Source: Candidatus Zipacnadia bacterium (lineage in GTDB: Bacteria > Armatimonadota > Zipacnadia > Zipacnadales > UBA5352). From it: a stretch of DNA of 64,000 nucleotides. Shown in pieces: positions 18,002 through 25,537 of the stretch. The translations under genes and the position numbers were made by a program. Every line of letters starts with the position of its first letter. Within the stretch, counting starts at the first letter, position 1. The notes under the pieces are model-generated. The model saw only the letters and a list, made by a program, of their open reading frames with translations, was not told where the DNA came from and ran no database searches. The stretch covers positions 1 through 64,000 of the forward strand of contig JALGUJ010000006.1 of NCBI GenBank assembly GCA_029820945.1. Reading direction: 5' to 3'.

Positions 18002-18973
18002 ATGCTCGCCAGCTCGTTCATCTTCATCCGCTCGCCCCGGCGACCTTCCTGTCACTGCGCCTCGATTGCCGATCTCGGTGAGGGCGACCTCTTTGCCGCC
18101 TGGTATGCGGGGACGCGTGAGGGCGCGGACGACGTGGCCATCATGTGCGCCCGCTGCGTCGGGGGGCAGTGGCGGGAGCCCCGCGTGCTGGTCGATCCGC
18201 CCGGTATGCCCGGCGGCAACACGGTCGTATACCGGCACGGCGACGAGCTGTGGCACTTCTTCGACGTCATCGAGGGCCGGGGCTGGGTCTCGGCCGTGCT
18301 TTACTTCGCGCGGTCCACCGACCGCGGGCGGAGCTGGTCGGAGCCGAAGGTCTTCGACCCCGAGCCGGGGATGATGGTGCGCCACCGGCCCATGCAGCTC
18401 TCAACGGGGCGCATCCTCCTGCCCGCCTACGACGAGACCTGCTGGCACGGCTTCGCCTACATCACCGATGACGGTGGCGACACCTGGTGGCCGTCGGAGC
18501 GGATGATCTCCGACACCGGCTGCATTCAGCCCGCCATCATCGAGCGCGACGACGGTTCGCTCTTCGCGCTGCTTCGCTCCGACGGCTACGTGCCCCACGC
18601 ATGGGAGTCCCTGTCGGCCGATGGGGGCCGGAGCTGGACCCGCTGCGAGCCCTCGGAGCTGCTCAACCCCAACTCCGGCGCCGACATGATCCGCCTGCGC
18701 ACGGGCGAGACGATCTGCTGCTTCAACGATACGCGGAGCGGTCGGACGCCGCTCACGCTGGCCGTCTCATATGATGAGGGCCGGACCTGGGCGGCGCGGC
18801 GCAATGTCGAGGATGGGCCGGGGGAGTACTCCTACCCGACGCTCATGGGCGGCGCGGACGGCACGGTGCACCTCGTCTACACCTGGCGCCGCGAGCGCAT
18901 CCGCCATCTGCGCTTCGAAGTTGACTGGATAGCAGGGGGAGAGCGCGACGCCGCCACCCGTCGCTCCCCATGA
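18002..18973 (+). CDS. Sialidase-like BNR/Asp-box repeat protein
   Basis: A 323-aa six-bladed beta-propeller of the exo-alpha-sialidase superfamily. Four Asp-boxes are visible: STDRGRSWSEP, TDDGGDTWWP, SADGGRSWTR and SYDEGRTWAA. An arginine suited to carboxylate binding lies in MMVRHRPMQL, and another in SLFALLRSDG. No signal peptide is apparent with this start, so either the protein is cytoplasmic or the first residues (SSFIFIRSPRRP) are not secretory. Asp-box proteins in this kind of genome often act on other glycans, so sialic acid specificity is not certain. It is transcribed divergently from bioY. Confidence 0.8.
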   Translation: MLASSFIFIRSPRRPSCHCASIADLGEGDLFAAWYAGTREGADDVAIMCARCVGGQWREPRVLVDPPGMPGGNTVVYRHGDELWHFFDVIEGRGWVSAVLYFARSTDRGRSWSEPKVFDPEPGMMVRHRPMQLSTGRILLPAYDETCWHGFAYITDDGGDTWWPSERMISDTGCIQPAIIERDDGSLFALLRSDGYVPHAWESLSADGGRSWTRCEPSELLNPNSGADMIRLRTGETICCFNDTRSGRTPLTLAVSYDEGRTWAARRNVEDGPGEYSYPTLMGGADGTVHLVYTWRRERIRHLRFEVDWIAGGERDAATRRSP

Positions 18974-19041
18974 TGGGGCCGAACACAGGCCGCCGGGCGG
19001 GCGTGGGGAGTCGATCGTGTGCATTGTATCCGCCGTCTCCG

Positions 19042-20997
19042 TCAGCTCCAGAACGACCACACCGACCGCTGGAAGGCGATGCCGTAGAGGCTCCAGATCG
19101 AGGCCATGGTGAACTCGCCGAGCGCCAGGCCCATGAACAGCGGCGCGGCTCGGCGGTAGATGTTGCCCCCGCCGTAGCGCAGCAGGGCGGTTTTCGCCAG
19201 CCAGACCACGAGCAGGGCGAACCAGATGTGCCGCATCATCCAGCCGCCCTGCAGCGCGAAGCCCACCGGGTACAGCGGCCACCAGGGGTAGGTCAGCTTC
19301 CCCTGATTGAGCAGCACCGTGAAGAGCGCTCCGGCCGCCACGAAGGCCATCGCCCGGTAGTCCGCGCCGCCGGGCACCGCCAGCCACTGCCAGAGCTTGC
19401 GGTAGAGCTGGTTGCCGAAGGGCACGCTCTCGCCCCGGATCATCGCCGTCGCCTCGCCCCAGCGGTAGAACGAGTAAAGCATCCCCCAGAAGGTAGTCAC
19501 GATGGCGACCAGGTAGGCCAGCCAGGTGCTGGTGAGGATGGAGCGCTGGCTGGCGCCGATGCGTTCGGCCATCTTGAAGCCCTCGAGCTGCACGGGCATC
19601 GGATGTGTGCGATAGCCGCGCGTGAACCACAGCATCAAGGCGGAGAGCGCCCGGTCCTGCCTGCTGTAGGAGCCGGTCCCTCCCAGCCCGATGAGGATCT
19701 CGCCGGGTGAGGCGTAGGGCAGGTCGTGCGCGGGCGGCCCCAGTTCGGCCCGGATGCGCGTGACGGTCAGCGAGGTGATGAAGTAGATCGCCATGAAGCC
19801 GACGGCGTACCACATGCCCATGCCGAACACGTTGGCGAAGAGCACCAGCAGCGCGAAGCCCACGATGGCGCCGGCGAGCGCCGCGCGATAGGACAGGGCC
19901 TCCCCGGCCTCCTCGGTCTCGGAGCCGTCGCCGAGCGCAGCGCCGATCACATTGGCCCAGTAGTGGCGCGCGTTGATGACCACCAGCGCGGCGATGGCCA
20001 CGTAGGCGCCGAATGTCTGCTCCGCCAGGTAGGGCATGCGCCGGTCGCCCTCCAGGCCCAGGAAGGCCGTGACCACGCTCTGCGACCGCGCGAAGACGAA
20101 GAAGAACCAGCATGAGAAGAGCACCGGCAGCGGCAGGAAGTAGCCGAGGCCGATGACGAAGGGCGGGGTGCCGAACTCCAGCCGCCCCACGGCGCTCCAC
20201 GGCTTGTGATCGAAGACGCGGACACCTCTGTAGCTGCGCACGTCCAGGTGCGGGAGCGCGGGGTAGTAGTGGCTCAGGCCGCCCAGCAGGTCGATGACCA
20301 GGGCGATGCCGAAGCCGATCCACAGCAGGCGGCTGGCGAACAGGCCCGTGAAGTTCGTGCTCATCTCCAGCGGCAGCTCGACGAGGGGGAAGGACAGCTT
20401 CTCCCGGTCCATCCAGCGCCGGCGTATTAGCACGTTCAGTGACGTCATCACCACGAACAGCAGGCAGGCGAAGACCGACCAGAGCCCGAGCGGCACGAGC
20501 CACGGCCGCAGGTGCCCGGGCTCGAAGAGCGCGGTTCCGCCCTCGTAGACATCGCGCAGCACCGCCGGATCCCGCACGGTCAGCGCGCCCGGGAGCAGCG
20601 GGAACATCTCCTCCCACCCGTTCTCGGGGCTGGCGAACCAGAAGGCGTGGGTCATCGTCGCCATCAGCGGCTGCAGCATGTCCAGGCCGGCGATCGACGA
20701 GGCGAGGAAGACGGAGGTGTAGACCACCACGAGCTCGGTGGGGTTGAGCGCGAGCCGGGGCCACAGCCGCCGCAGCAGGGCGTTGGCGGCCGCCAGCAGC
20801 ATCAGGGTGAAGATGGCGTTGTAGGTGAGCGAGAGCTTGGTGATGACGCCGTCGTGGCGCACCCCATCGGCCTGCACGACCCAGTGCACGTTCGCGACGA
20901 CGAGCAGGACGGTCAGCGCCAGCGCGCGGGCGCGCACGCCCCTGGCCACCTGGCCCGAGCGCTCGGCCGCACCGCTCTGTGTCTGAGGTATCGCCAT
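19042..20997 (-). CDS. Large polytopic membrane protein (DUF6785/DUF6784-like)
   Basis: A 651-aa protein with about 14 hydrophobic segments. The N-terminus is cytoplasmic and basic, followed by LALTVLLVVANVHWVVQ. Conserved-looking loops include NPTELVVVYTSVFLASSIAG, EKLSFPLVELPLEM and the C-terminal PLYPVGFAL-x-GGWMM. The overall pattern resembles an uncharacterised family, probably DUF6785/DUF6784, found mainly in planctomycete- and armatimonadete-type genomes, with a distant look of oligopeptide-transporter-like proteins. The role is unknown; transport is a guess. It faces a divergent promoter for the L,D-transpeptidase operon. Confidence 0.6.
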   Translation of the reverse strand: MAIPQTQSGAAERSGQVARGVRARALALTVLLVVANVHWVVQADGVRHDGVITKLSLTYNAIFTLMLLAAANALLRRLWPRLALNPTELVVVYTSVFLASSIAGLDMLQPLMATMTHAFWFASPENGWEEMFPLLPGALTVRDPAVLRDVYEGGTALFEPGHLRPWLVPLGLWSVFACLLFVVMTSLNVLIRRRWMDREKLSFPLVELPLEMSTNFTGLFASRLLWIGFGIALVIDLLGGLSHYYPALPHLDVRSYRGVRVFDHKPWSAVGRLEFGTPPFVIGLGYFLPLPVLFSCWFFFVFARSQSVVTAFLGLEGDRRMPYLAEQTFGAYVAIAALVVINARHYWANVIGAALGDGSETEEAGEALSYRAALAGAIVGFALLVLFANVFGMGMWYAVGFMAIYFITSLTVTRIRAELGPPAHDLPYASPGEILIGLGGTGSYSRQDRALSALMLWFTRGYRTHPMPVQLEGFKMAERIGASQRSILTSTWLAYLVAIVTTFWGMLYSFYRWGEATAMIRGESVPFGNQLYRKLWQWLAVPGGADYRAMAFVAAGALFTVLLNQGKLTYPWWPLYPVGFALQGGWMMRHIWFALLVVWLAKTALLRYGGGNIYRRAAPLFMGLALGEFTMASIWSLYGIAFQRSVWSFWS

Positions 20998-21114
20998 CGG
21001 GCGTGAGCATTTCGCCGCCCGCCCGTGCCCACCTGCGGCTACCGCATGTCGCGCGCGTGGCCGTGGCCAAACTCAATCGACGGTCAACGCTCGCGGCCCT
21101 GTGGGCGCCCCTGC

Positions 21115-21144
21115 TTGCCTTGGCTGCGCGCCACGTTGTATACT
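21115..21144 (+). promoter_or_regulatory. Promoter for the L,D-transpeptidase/acpS/lptFG unit
   Basis: TTGCCT (21115-21120), an 18-bp spacer, TATACT (21139-21144). Predicted initiation near 21151 gives a leader of about 47 nt to ATG 21198. This argues against the longer track ORF starting at 20979. Confidence 0.45.
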
Positions 21145-21197
21145 TCCGCGCAGAATCCGGGGCTGATGGCGGCAGGAGAGGGAGCTTCGCAGCAGCG

Positions 21198-22247
21198 ATG
21201 ACCGCGGCAGAGACCGGAGCCGCACGGAGGTGGCTGGCGGAGGCGCTGCAGGTTGCGCTCGCGCTTGCGGGCGCCTGGTTCCTGCTTGCGCTGACCGACG
21301 TGGCGCTGTATGAGCGGCTTTCGGACGGCGAGCCGGATGCCGGCTCCGCGGCGCTGGCGTGCGTCATGACCGGCCCGCTGTCCGAGCGCGTTCGCGGCGG
21401 CAAGCCCGATTGGGGTGGGGACCAGCAGGAGCTGCGTCGGGAGGTCGTTCCCGAGGCGAGCGGCACAGGCGAGCTGGCCGCCGCACTGGCGCGGGTCAAG
21501 GCGCGCGTGGGCCCCCTTACCGCAGGCGTACGCCACGGCGAGGCGTTCTATGTAGCCGTGGACGGCATTGCCGAGCTGGTCGGCGCCGACCTGCACCAGG
21601 CTTCATCCGGCGCGCCCGCCAAGCTGGTGTGCCCGGCGGGCATCATCGAGATCGTTCCGTTCAGCCGCACCGCGTGGCGCAACTTCGCGCCGCTCGACCT
21701 GGCCGAGGCGCCGCGCGTGATCGACGAGCGCCTCTACGTGCCGGTCGAGGGGCTCGACGCGCTCCTGCCATTGAGCGTCAAGCGGGACGAGAGGGCGCGC
21801 ACCTGGACGCTGAGCTGCGGCGAGCGCGAGGTGAAGGTCGCGGCCCCCGAGGACCTGTTCGAGATCGAGATCGACCGGTCGGATCGTACGCTCACCGTGA
21901 GCTTCGGGGGCCAGCGGCTGGTGTGCTGGTCATGCTGCGTCGGCGCCGGGAACAACAGCCCGATCGGCCACTTCCACATCCAGAACAAGGCGCGGTGGGC
22001 CCCCTGGCGGGCCTACTGGGGGGAGTACATCCCCGGTGGCAGCCGGCGTAACCCGCTCGGGGCCCGCTGGCTGGGCACCACCGCCCGCGGCTACGCCACG
22101 GGCAGGGCAATCGGGATACACGGGACCAACCAGCCGTCCTCCATCGGCCGCCGCATCTCGGGTGGCTGCATCCGACTGACGAACGCACACGCGATCGAGC
22201 TCTACGACACCATCCCGATCGGCACGCGCCTAACCATCCGCGAGTAG
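21198..22247 (+). CDS. L,D-transpeptidase (YkuD domain) with stalk-like domain
   Basis: About 349 aa from ATG 21198. An N-terminal TM anchor (LAEALQVALALAGAWFLLAL) is followed by a region resembling copper-amine-oxidase-N/stalk domains (DERLYVPVEGLDALLPL, residues about 180-196). The C-terminal YkuD catalytic domain contains IHGTNQPSSIGRRISGGCIRL, with the nucleophile Cys; the usual SHGC is SGGC here, a variation seen in some family members. It acts in the periplasm, cross-linking or remodelling peptidoglycan. The downstream acpS starts 10 bp after its stop, so it heads an envelope/lipid operon. Confidence 0.85.
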   Translation: MTAAETGAARRWLAEALQVALALAGAWFLLALTDVALYERLSDGEPDAGSAALACVMTGPLSERVRGGKPDWGGDQQELRREVVPEASGTGELAAALARVKARVGPLTAGVRHGEAFYVAVDGIAELVGADLHQASSGAPAKLVCPAGIIEIVPFSRTAWRNFAPLDLAEAPRVIDERLYVPVEGLDALLPLSVKRDERARTWTLSCGEREVKVAAPEDLFEIEIDRSDRTLTVSFGGQRLVCWSCCVGAGNNSPIGHFHIQNKARWAPWRAYWGEYIPGGSRRNPLGARWLGTTARGYATGRAIGIHGTNQPSSIGRRISGGCIRLTNAHAIELYDTIPIGTRLTIRE

Positions 22248-22257
22248 GCGGGCACGC

Positions 22258-22650
22258 ATGATCCTGGGCATCGGGACCGACATCGTCTCCACCGAACGCC
22301 TCTCGAGGCTGACGGAGCTGCACGGCGACCGCTTCCTCCTGCGTGTGTTCACGCGACGCGAGGTGGAGACCGCCGAGCAGCGCGCGACGCTGTCAGAGCG
22401 ACTCGGCACGCGCTTCGCCGCCAAAGAGGCCACCATGAAGGCGCTCGGCACAGGCTGGCGGGGCGGCGTGCAGTTCACGCAGATCGAGGTGCGCAAGCAG
22501 CCCACCGGCATGCCCGAGATCGTGCTTAGTGGTGCGGCGAAGCAGCGCGCGGAGGAGATGGGCGTTACCCGCATCCACGTCTCGCTCTCGCACGAAGCTG
22601 AAGTGGCGACGGCGGTGGTGATCCTCGAGGGCGACGACCGGGCGACGTAG
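22258..22650 (+). CDS. acpS: Holo-[acyl-carrier-protein] synthase
   Basis: A 130-aa AcpS-type phosphopantetheinyl transferase that transfers 4'-phosphopantetheine from CoA to the ACP serine. The Mg-binding Asp lies in GIGTDIVSTERL (residues 4-15) and the second signature is GTRFAAKEATMKALG, with the conserved Glu and Lys. HVSLSHEAEVATAVVI ends the fold. The length is normal. It is sandwiched between the L,D-transpeptidase and an LptF/G-type permease, consistent with envelope lipid supply. Confidence 0.95.
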   Translation: MILGIGTDIVSTERLSRLTELHGDRFLLRVFTRREVETAEQRATLSERLGTRFAAKEATMKALGTGWRGGVQFTQIEVRKQPTGMPEIVLSGAAKQRAEEMGVTRIHVSLSHEAEVATAVVILEGDDRAT

Positions 22651-22674
22651 GGCCGCCGCCCCGCGGAGCATCCG

Positions 22675-23751
22675 ATGCGAATCCTCGACCGCTACCTGCT
22701 CGGACGGGTCCTGCTGCCCTTCATCATCGGCCTGCTCCTCTTCGTGCTGATCCTGCTGGCCGAGGTGGCCTACCACATCAGCGCCACCATCCTCGGCGGT
22801 CGGGTCGCGCCCCTGCTCATCATCAAGTACCTGCTGCTCCGCACACCGCGCGCGGTCGTCTGGTCGCTCCCCTTCGGTGCGCTGTTGGGGGTCTCGATGG
22901 CGATCACCGGCCTCGCGCACTACGGCGAGATCACCGCCATGCGCGCCGGCGGCGTCTCCTTCGGGCGCATCTGCCTCGGGCTCATGCTGCTGGCGGCCCT
23001 GATCGGCGCCGGGGGGATCGCGCTCAACCAGTACGTGGTGCCCGGCGCCATGCAGGGCGCGCAGGACGTGCTGGCGCAGATGATGATGACCCAGCCGGTG
23101 GTGAGGGAGGCGCACAACCAGTACTTCCGGGATGAGCGGGGGCGGATCTTCTACGTCCAGGATATGCTGCCCGCGCAGAATCTGCTGCGCAGGGTGGTCA
23201 TCTGGGAGCGCGACGAGGCCGGCCGCGTGCGCTCGATCACCGTCGCCGAGCAGGCGGAGCTGCACGGCACCGTCTGGGCCCTGCAGCGGGGCGCGGCCGT
23301 CAGGCTGGACGCGCGCGGCGACCCGGTGGGCGAGATCGAGCGCTTCGCCCGCCGCGAGATCCGGCTGACGCGGGCGCTGCAGTACTACTACGCTGAGCGC
23401 CGCAGCGCGGCCGAGCTGGCGCCCTTCGAGCTGCAGGAGCTGATCGAGGTGAAGCAGCGGACGGGCAGCGATACCCAGCAGCTCGAAGTCTACCTGCACT
23501 TCAAGTACTCGATCCCCGTCGCCTGTCTTGTCTTCGCGCTCATTGCCGCTCCACTGGGGCACCGCTACGCGCGGCATGGCACCTACGTGGGCGTGGTGCT
23601 CGCCATCCTGGTGGTCTTCCTGTACAATGGGGTGCGGTCGTGGACGCTGGCCTTCGGTCTGGCCGGGGCGCTCGATCCCGTGGTGGCCGGATGGGCGCCG
23701 GACGCCATCTTCGGCCTCATCGGGATCGTGCTGCTCGTGACCGAGCGGTAG
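22675..23751 (+). CDS. LptF/LptG-family permease
   Basis: A 358-aa YjgP/YjgQ family membrane protein. The N-terminus LDRYLLGRVLLPFIIGLLLFVLILL starts TM1; MRAGGVSFGRI is the cytoplasmic coupling region that contacts LptB; the C-terminal helices follow VYLHFKYSIPVACLVFALIAAPLG. A beta-jellyroll-like periplasmic domain lies at residues about 140-260. The family moves lipopolysaccharide or related lipids from the inner membrane; a diderm envelope is implied. The partner permease and LptB are not in the window. F versus G cannot be decided here. Confidence 0.88.
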   Translation: MRILDRYLLGRVLLPFIIGLLLFVLILLAEVAYHISATILGGRVAPLLIIKYLLLRTPRAVVWSLPFGALLGVSMAITGLAHYGEITAMRAGGVSFGRICLGLMLLAALIGAGGIALNQYVVPGAMQGAQDVLAQMMMTQPVVREAHNQYFRDERGRIFYVQDMLPAQNLLRRVVIWERDEAGRVRSITVAEQAELHGTVWALQRGAAVRLDARGDPVGEIERFARREIRLTRALQYYYAERRSAAELAPFELQELIEVKQRTGSDTQQLEVYLHFKYSIPVACLVFALIAAPLGHRYARHGTYVGVVLAILVVFLYNGVRSWTLAFGLAGALDPVVAGWAPDAIFGLIGIVLLVTER

Positions 23752-23819
23752 GCAGGCCTTCGGGAACGTGCAGGGAAGGGGCGGTTCGGGTCAGTTGCTC
23801 TGAGGGAACGTGAAGGCGT

Positions 23820-24677
23820 ATGCGTGAGCAGATCTCCGCCGGCGAGCTGACGGCGGTGATCGGGGACAATCGGGCGGCCGACGGGCAGCGCGCCGGCTAC
23901 AACGGCGTGCAGTCGCTTGTCAGCGTGCACTGCGCGGACAACCTGTTCGTCCCCGGCATCGCCGGCATCAACCTGGAGCACCTCTTCGACGGCCGGGACA
24001 TGTCCGAGCCAGACGCGTACTTCGAGCCACGCCGGCACCCGATGGAGATCGAGAAGCTCGACGAGCAGAGCGTCATCCTGCACCAGAGCGCGACGCCGAC
24101 GCTGGGCGTTCAGTCGATGGCGAGCTTCGCCCTGCGCGTCCCGCATTACCTGGACATCGAGCTGCGCATCGTGCTGCGGGAGCCGTCGCTCACGCACGAC
24201 TACCTGCTCGCCTTCTGGGCCAGCTACATCAACGCGCCCGAGAACCGGGCCATGCACTTCCTGGGCCGGCCGCGCGTCGAGCCGGTTGGCGAGGCCTGGC
24301 TCACGCTCGACACCGCCGAGCACGGCGACGAGAGCACCGTCTGCCACGTGGACGTCGAGCCGCAGCTCCCGCACGAGATGTCGCGGGACACGCTCGCCTA
24401 CAGCTACTCGAAGCTGGCGCACATCCGGCCGCTCTTCTACGGCCGCCGCAGGCGGATGGTGTTCGCGCTGATGTTCGACCGGGCGGATGATGTCCGCCTC
24501 ACGCACTCGCCGACCGGCGGGGGGGACGGCAACCCCGCGTGGGACTTCCAGTGGGTGCTGCACGAGCCCGAGGTGGGCGAGGAGCACCTGCTGCGCGCGC
24601 GGGCCATCTACAAGCCCTGGGTCAGCCCAAACGATATCTGGCGGGAGTACCAGTCGTGGGATCCGCTGCTGAGCTGA
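23820..24677 (+). CDS. Conserved hypothetical protein next to class I aldolase
   Basis: 285 aa, soluble, no signal peptide. I do not recognise the family. It looks beta-sandwich-like with many aromatic and acidic residues (GIAGINLEHLFDG, FALRVPHYLDIELRI, DYLLAFWASYINAP, WDFQWVLHEPEVGEEHLL), which resembles a carbohydrate-binding or aldose-epimerase-like fold. The start lacks a strong SD. The aldolase gene begins 16 bp after the stop, so the two probably share an operon and pathway. Confidence 0.65.
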   Translation: MREQISAGELTAVIGDNRAADGQRAGYNGVQSLVSVHCADNLFVPGIAGINLEHLFDGRDMSEPDAYFEPRRHPMEIEKLDEQSVILHQSATPTLGVQSMASFALRVPHYLDIELRIVLREPSLTHDYLLAFWASYINAPENRAMHFLGRPRVEPVGEAWLTLDTAEHGDESTVCHVDVEPQLPHEMSRDTLAYSYSKLAHIRPLFYGRRRRMVFALMFDRADDVRLTHSPTGGGDGNPAWDFQWVLHEPEVGEEHLLRARAIYKPWVSPNDIWREYQSWDPLLS

Positions 24678-24693
24678 GTCGGGAGGGAGCCAC

Positions 24694-25506
24694 ATGGAGG
24701 GCCGCTGGATCCGACTGAACCGGCTGTTCGCCGACCGCAAGCGCGCCGTCGTCGTCGCCGCTGACCATGGCTTCTTCATCGGGCCGACGCAGGGTGCCAT
24801 CGACCTGCCCACCGCCGTTGAGAGCTGGGGCGAGGCCGACGGCATCTTGCTCTCGCCCGGCATGCTCCAGTCCTGCGGCCACGCCTTCAGCTACCGCGGC
24901 GCGCCGTGCGCCGTCATCCGGCTGGACTGGAGCACGGTCTTCGGGGGCCGCTGGGGCTTCACGGGAGCGCATCCGACCAAGGTCCTGGACCCCGCCACCG
25001 CCCTCGCCATGGGCGCGGACATCGGCATCGCGACCTTCACCTTCACCATGGAGCAGGAGCTGGTGGACCGCGAGAACATCGAGCACTTCGCGCGGTTGGT
25101 GGACGCCAAGCGCCAGTGCGGGCTCCCACTCATCGGCGAGCTGTTCCCGATCGCGCCCGGCGACCTGAGCGCCGACGAGCTGTTCCGCCAGGTGCAGACG
25201 GGCTGCCGAATCCTGGCCGAGCTGGGCGCGGACGTCATCAAGACCTACTTCACGGGCGAGCGCTTCGCGGAGACCGTCGAGGCCACGCCGGTGCCCATCC
25301 TGTGCCTGGGCGCCGAGAAGCTGCCCAACGACATCGACGCCCTGGAGCTGGCGCAGCGCGCGATCCAGGCCGGCGCGCGCGGCGTGGTCTTCGGCCGCAA
25401 CGTCATCCAGTCACGCGACCCGGCCGCGATGATCTCCGCCCTGCGCATGGTCGTCAAGGAGGACGCGGATCCGGCAGAGGCCGCCGGCGAGGCCGGGCTG
25501 GCTTGA
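24694..25506 (+). CDS. Class I fructose-bisphosphate aldolase (archaeal/DhnA type)
   Basis: A 270-aa (beta/alpha)8 aldolase of the DeoC/FbaB/LacD superfamily. The Schiff-base lysine is likely Lys183 in ADVIKTYFTG; the phosphate-binding end is GARGVVFGRNVIQ near residues 226-238, and the N-terminal strand VVVAADHGFFIGP carries the conserved D-H-G. Relatives cleave fructose-1,6-bisphosphate or 2-amino-3,7-dideoxy sugars. GGGAGG precedes the ATG. Its context, next to a possible sugar-binding hypothetical protein, suggests breakdown of a phosphorylated ketose. Confidence 0.87.
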   Translation: MEGRWIRLNRLFADRKRAVVVAADHGFFIGPTQGAIDLPTAVESWGEADGILLSPGMLQSCGHAFSYRGAPCAVIRLDWSTVFGGRWGFTGAHPTKVLDPATALAMGADIGIATFTFTMEQELVDRENIEHFARLVDAKRQCGLPLIGELFPIAPGDLSADELFRQVQTGCRILAELGADVIKTYFTGERFAETVEATPVPILCLGAEKLPNDIDALELAQRAIQAGARGVVFGRNVIQSRDPAAMISALRMVVKEDADPAEAAGEAGLA

Positions 25507-25537
25507 GTCGCCGAGACGCCGTCCCAGGGGGGCTGAG

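Noticed and set aside
18767-21499. Minus-strand ORF of 910 aa
   Set aside because: It overlaps the polytopic membrane protein in another frame on the same strand plus parts of two plus-strand genes; low-complexity Arg/Ala/Gly content.
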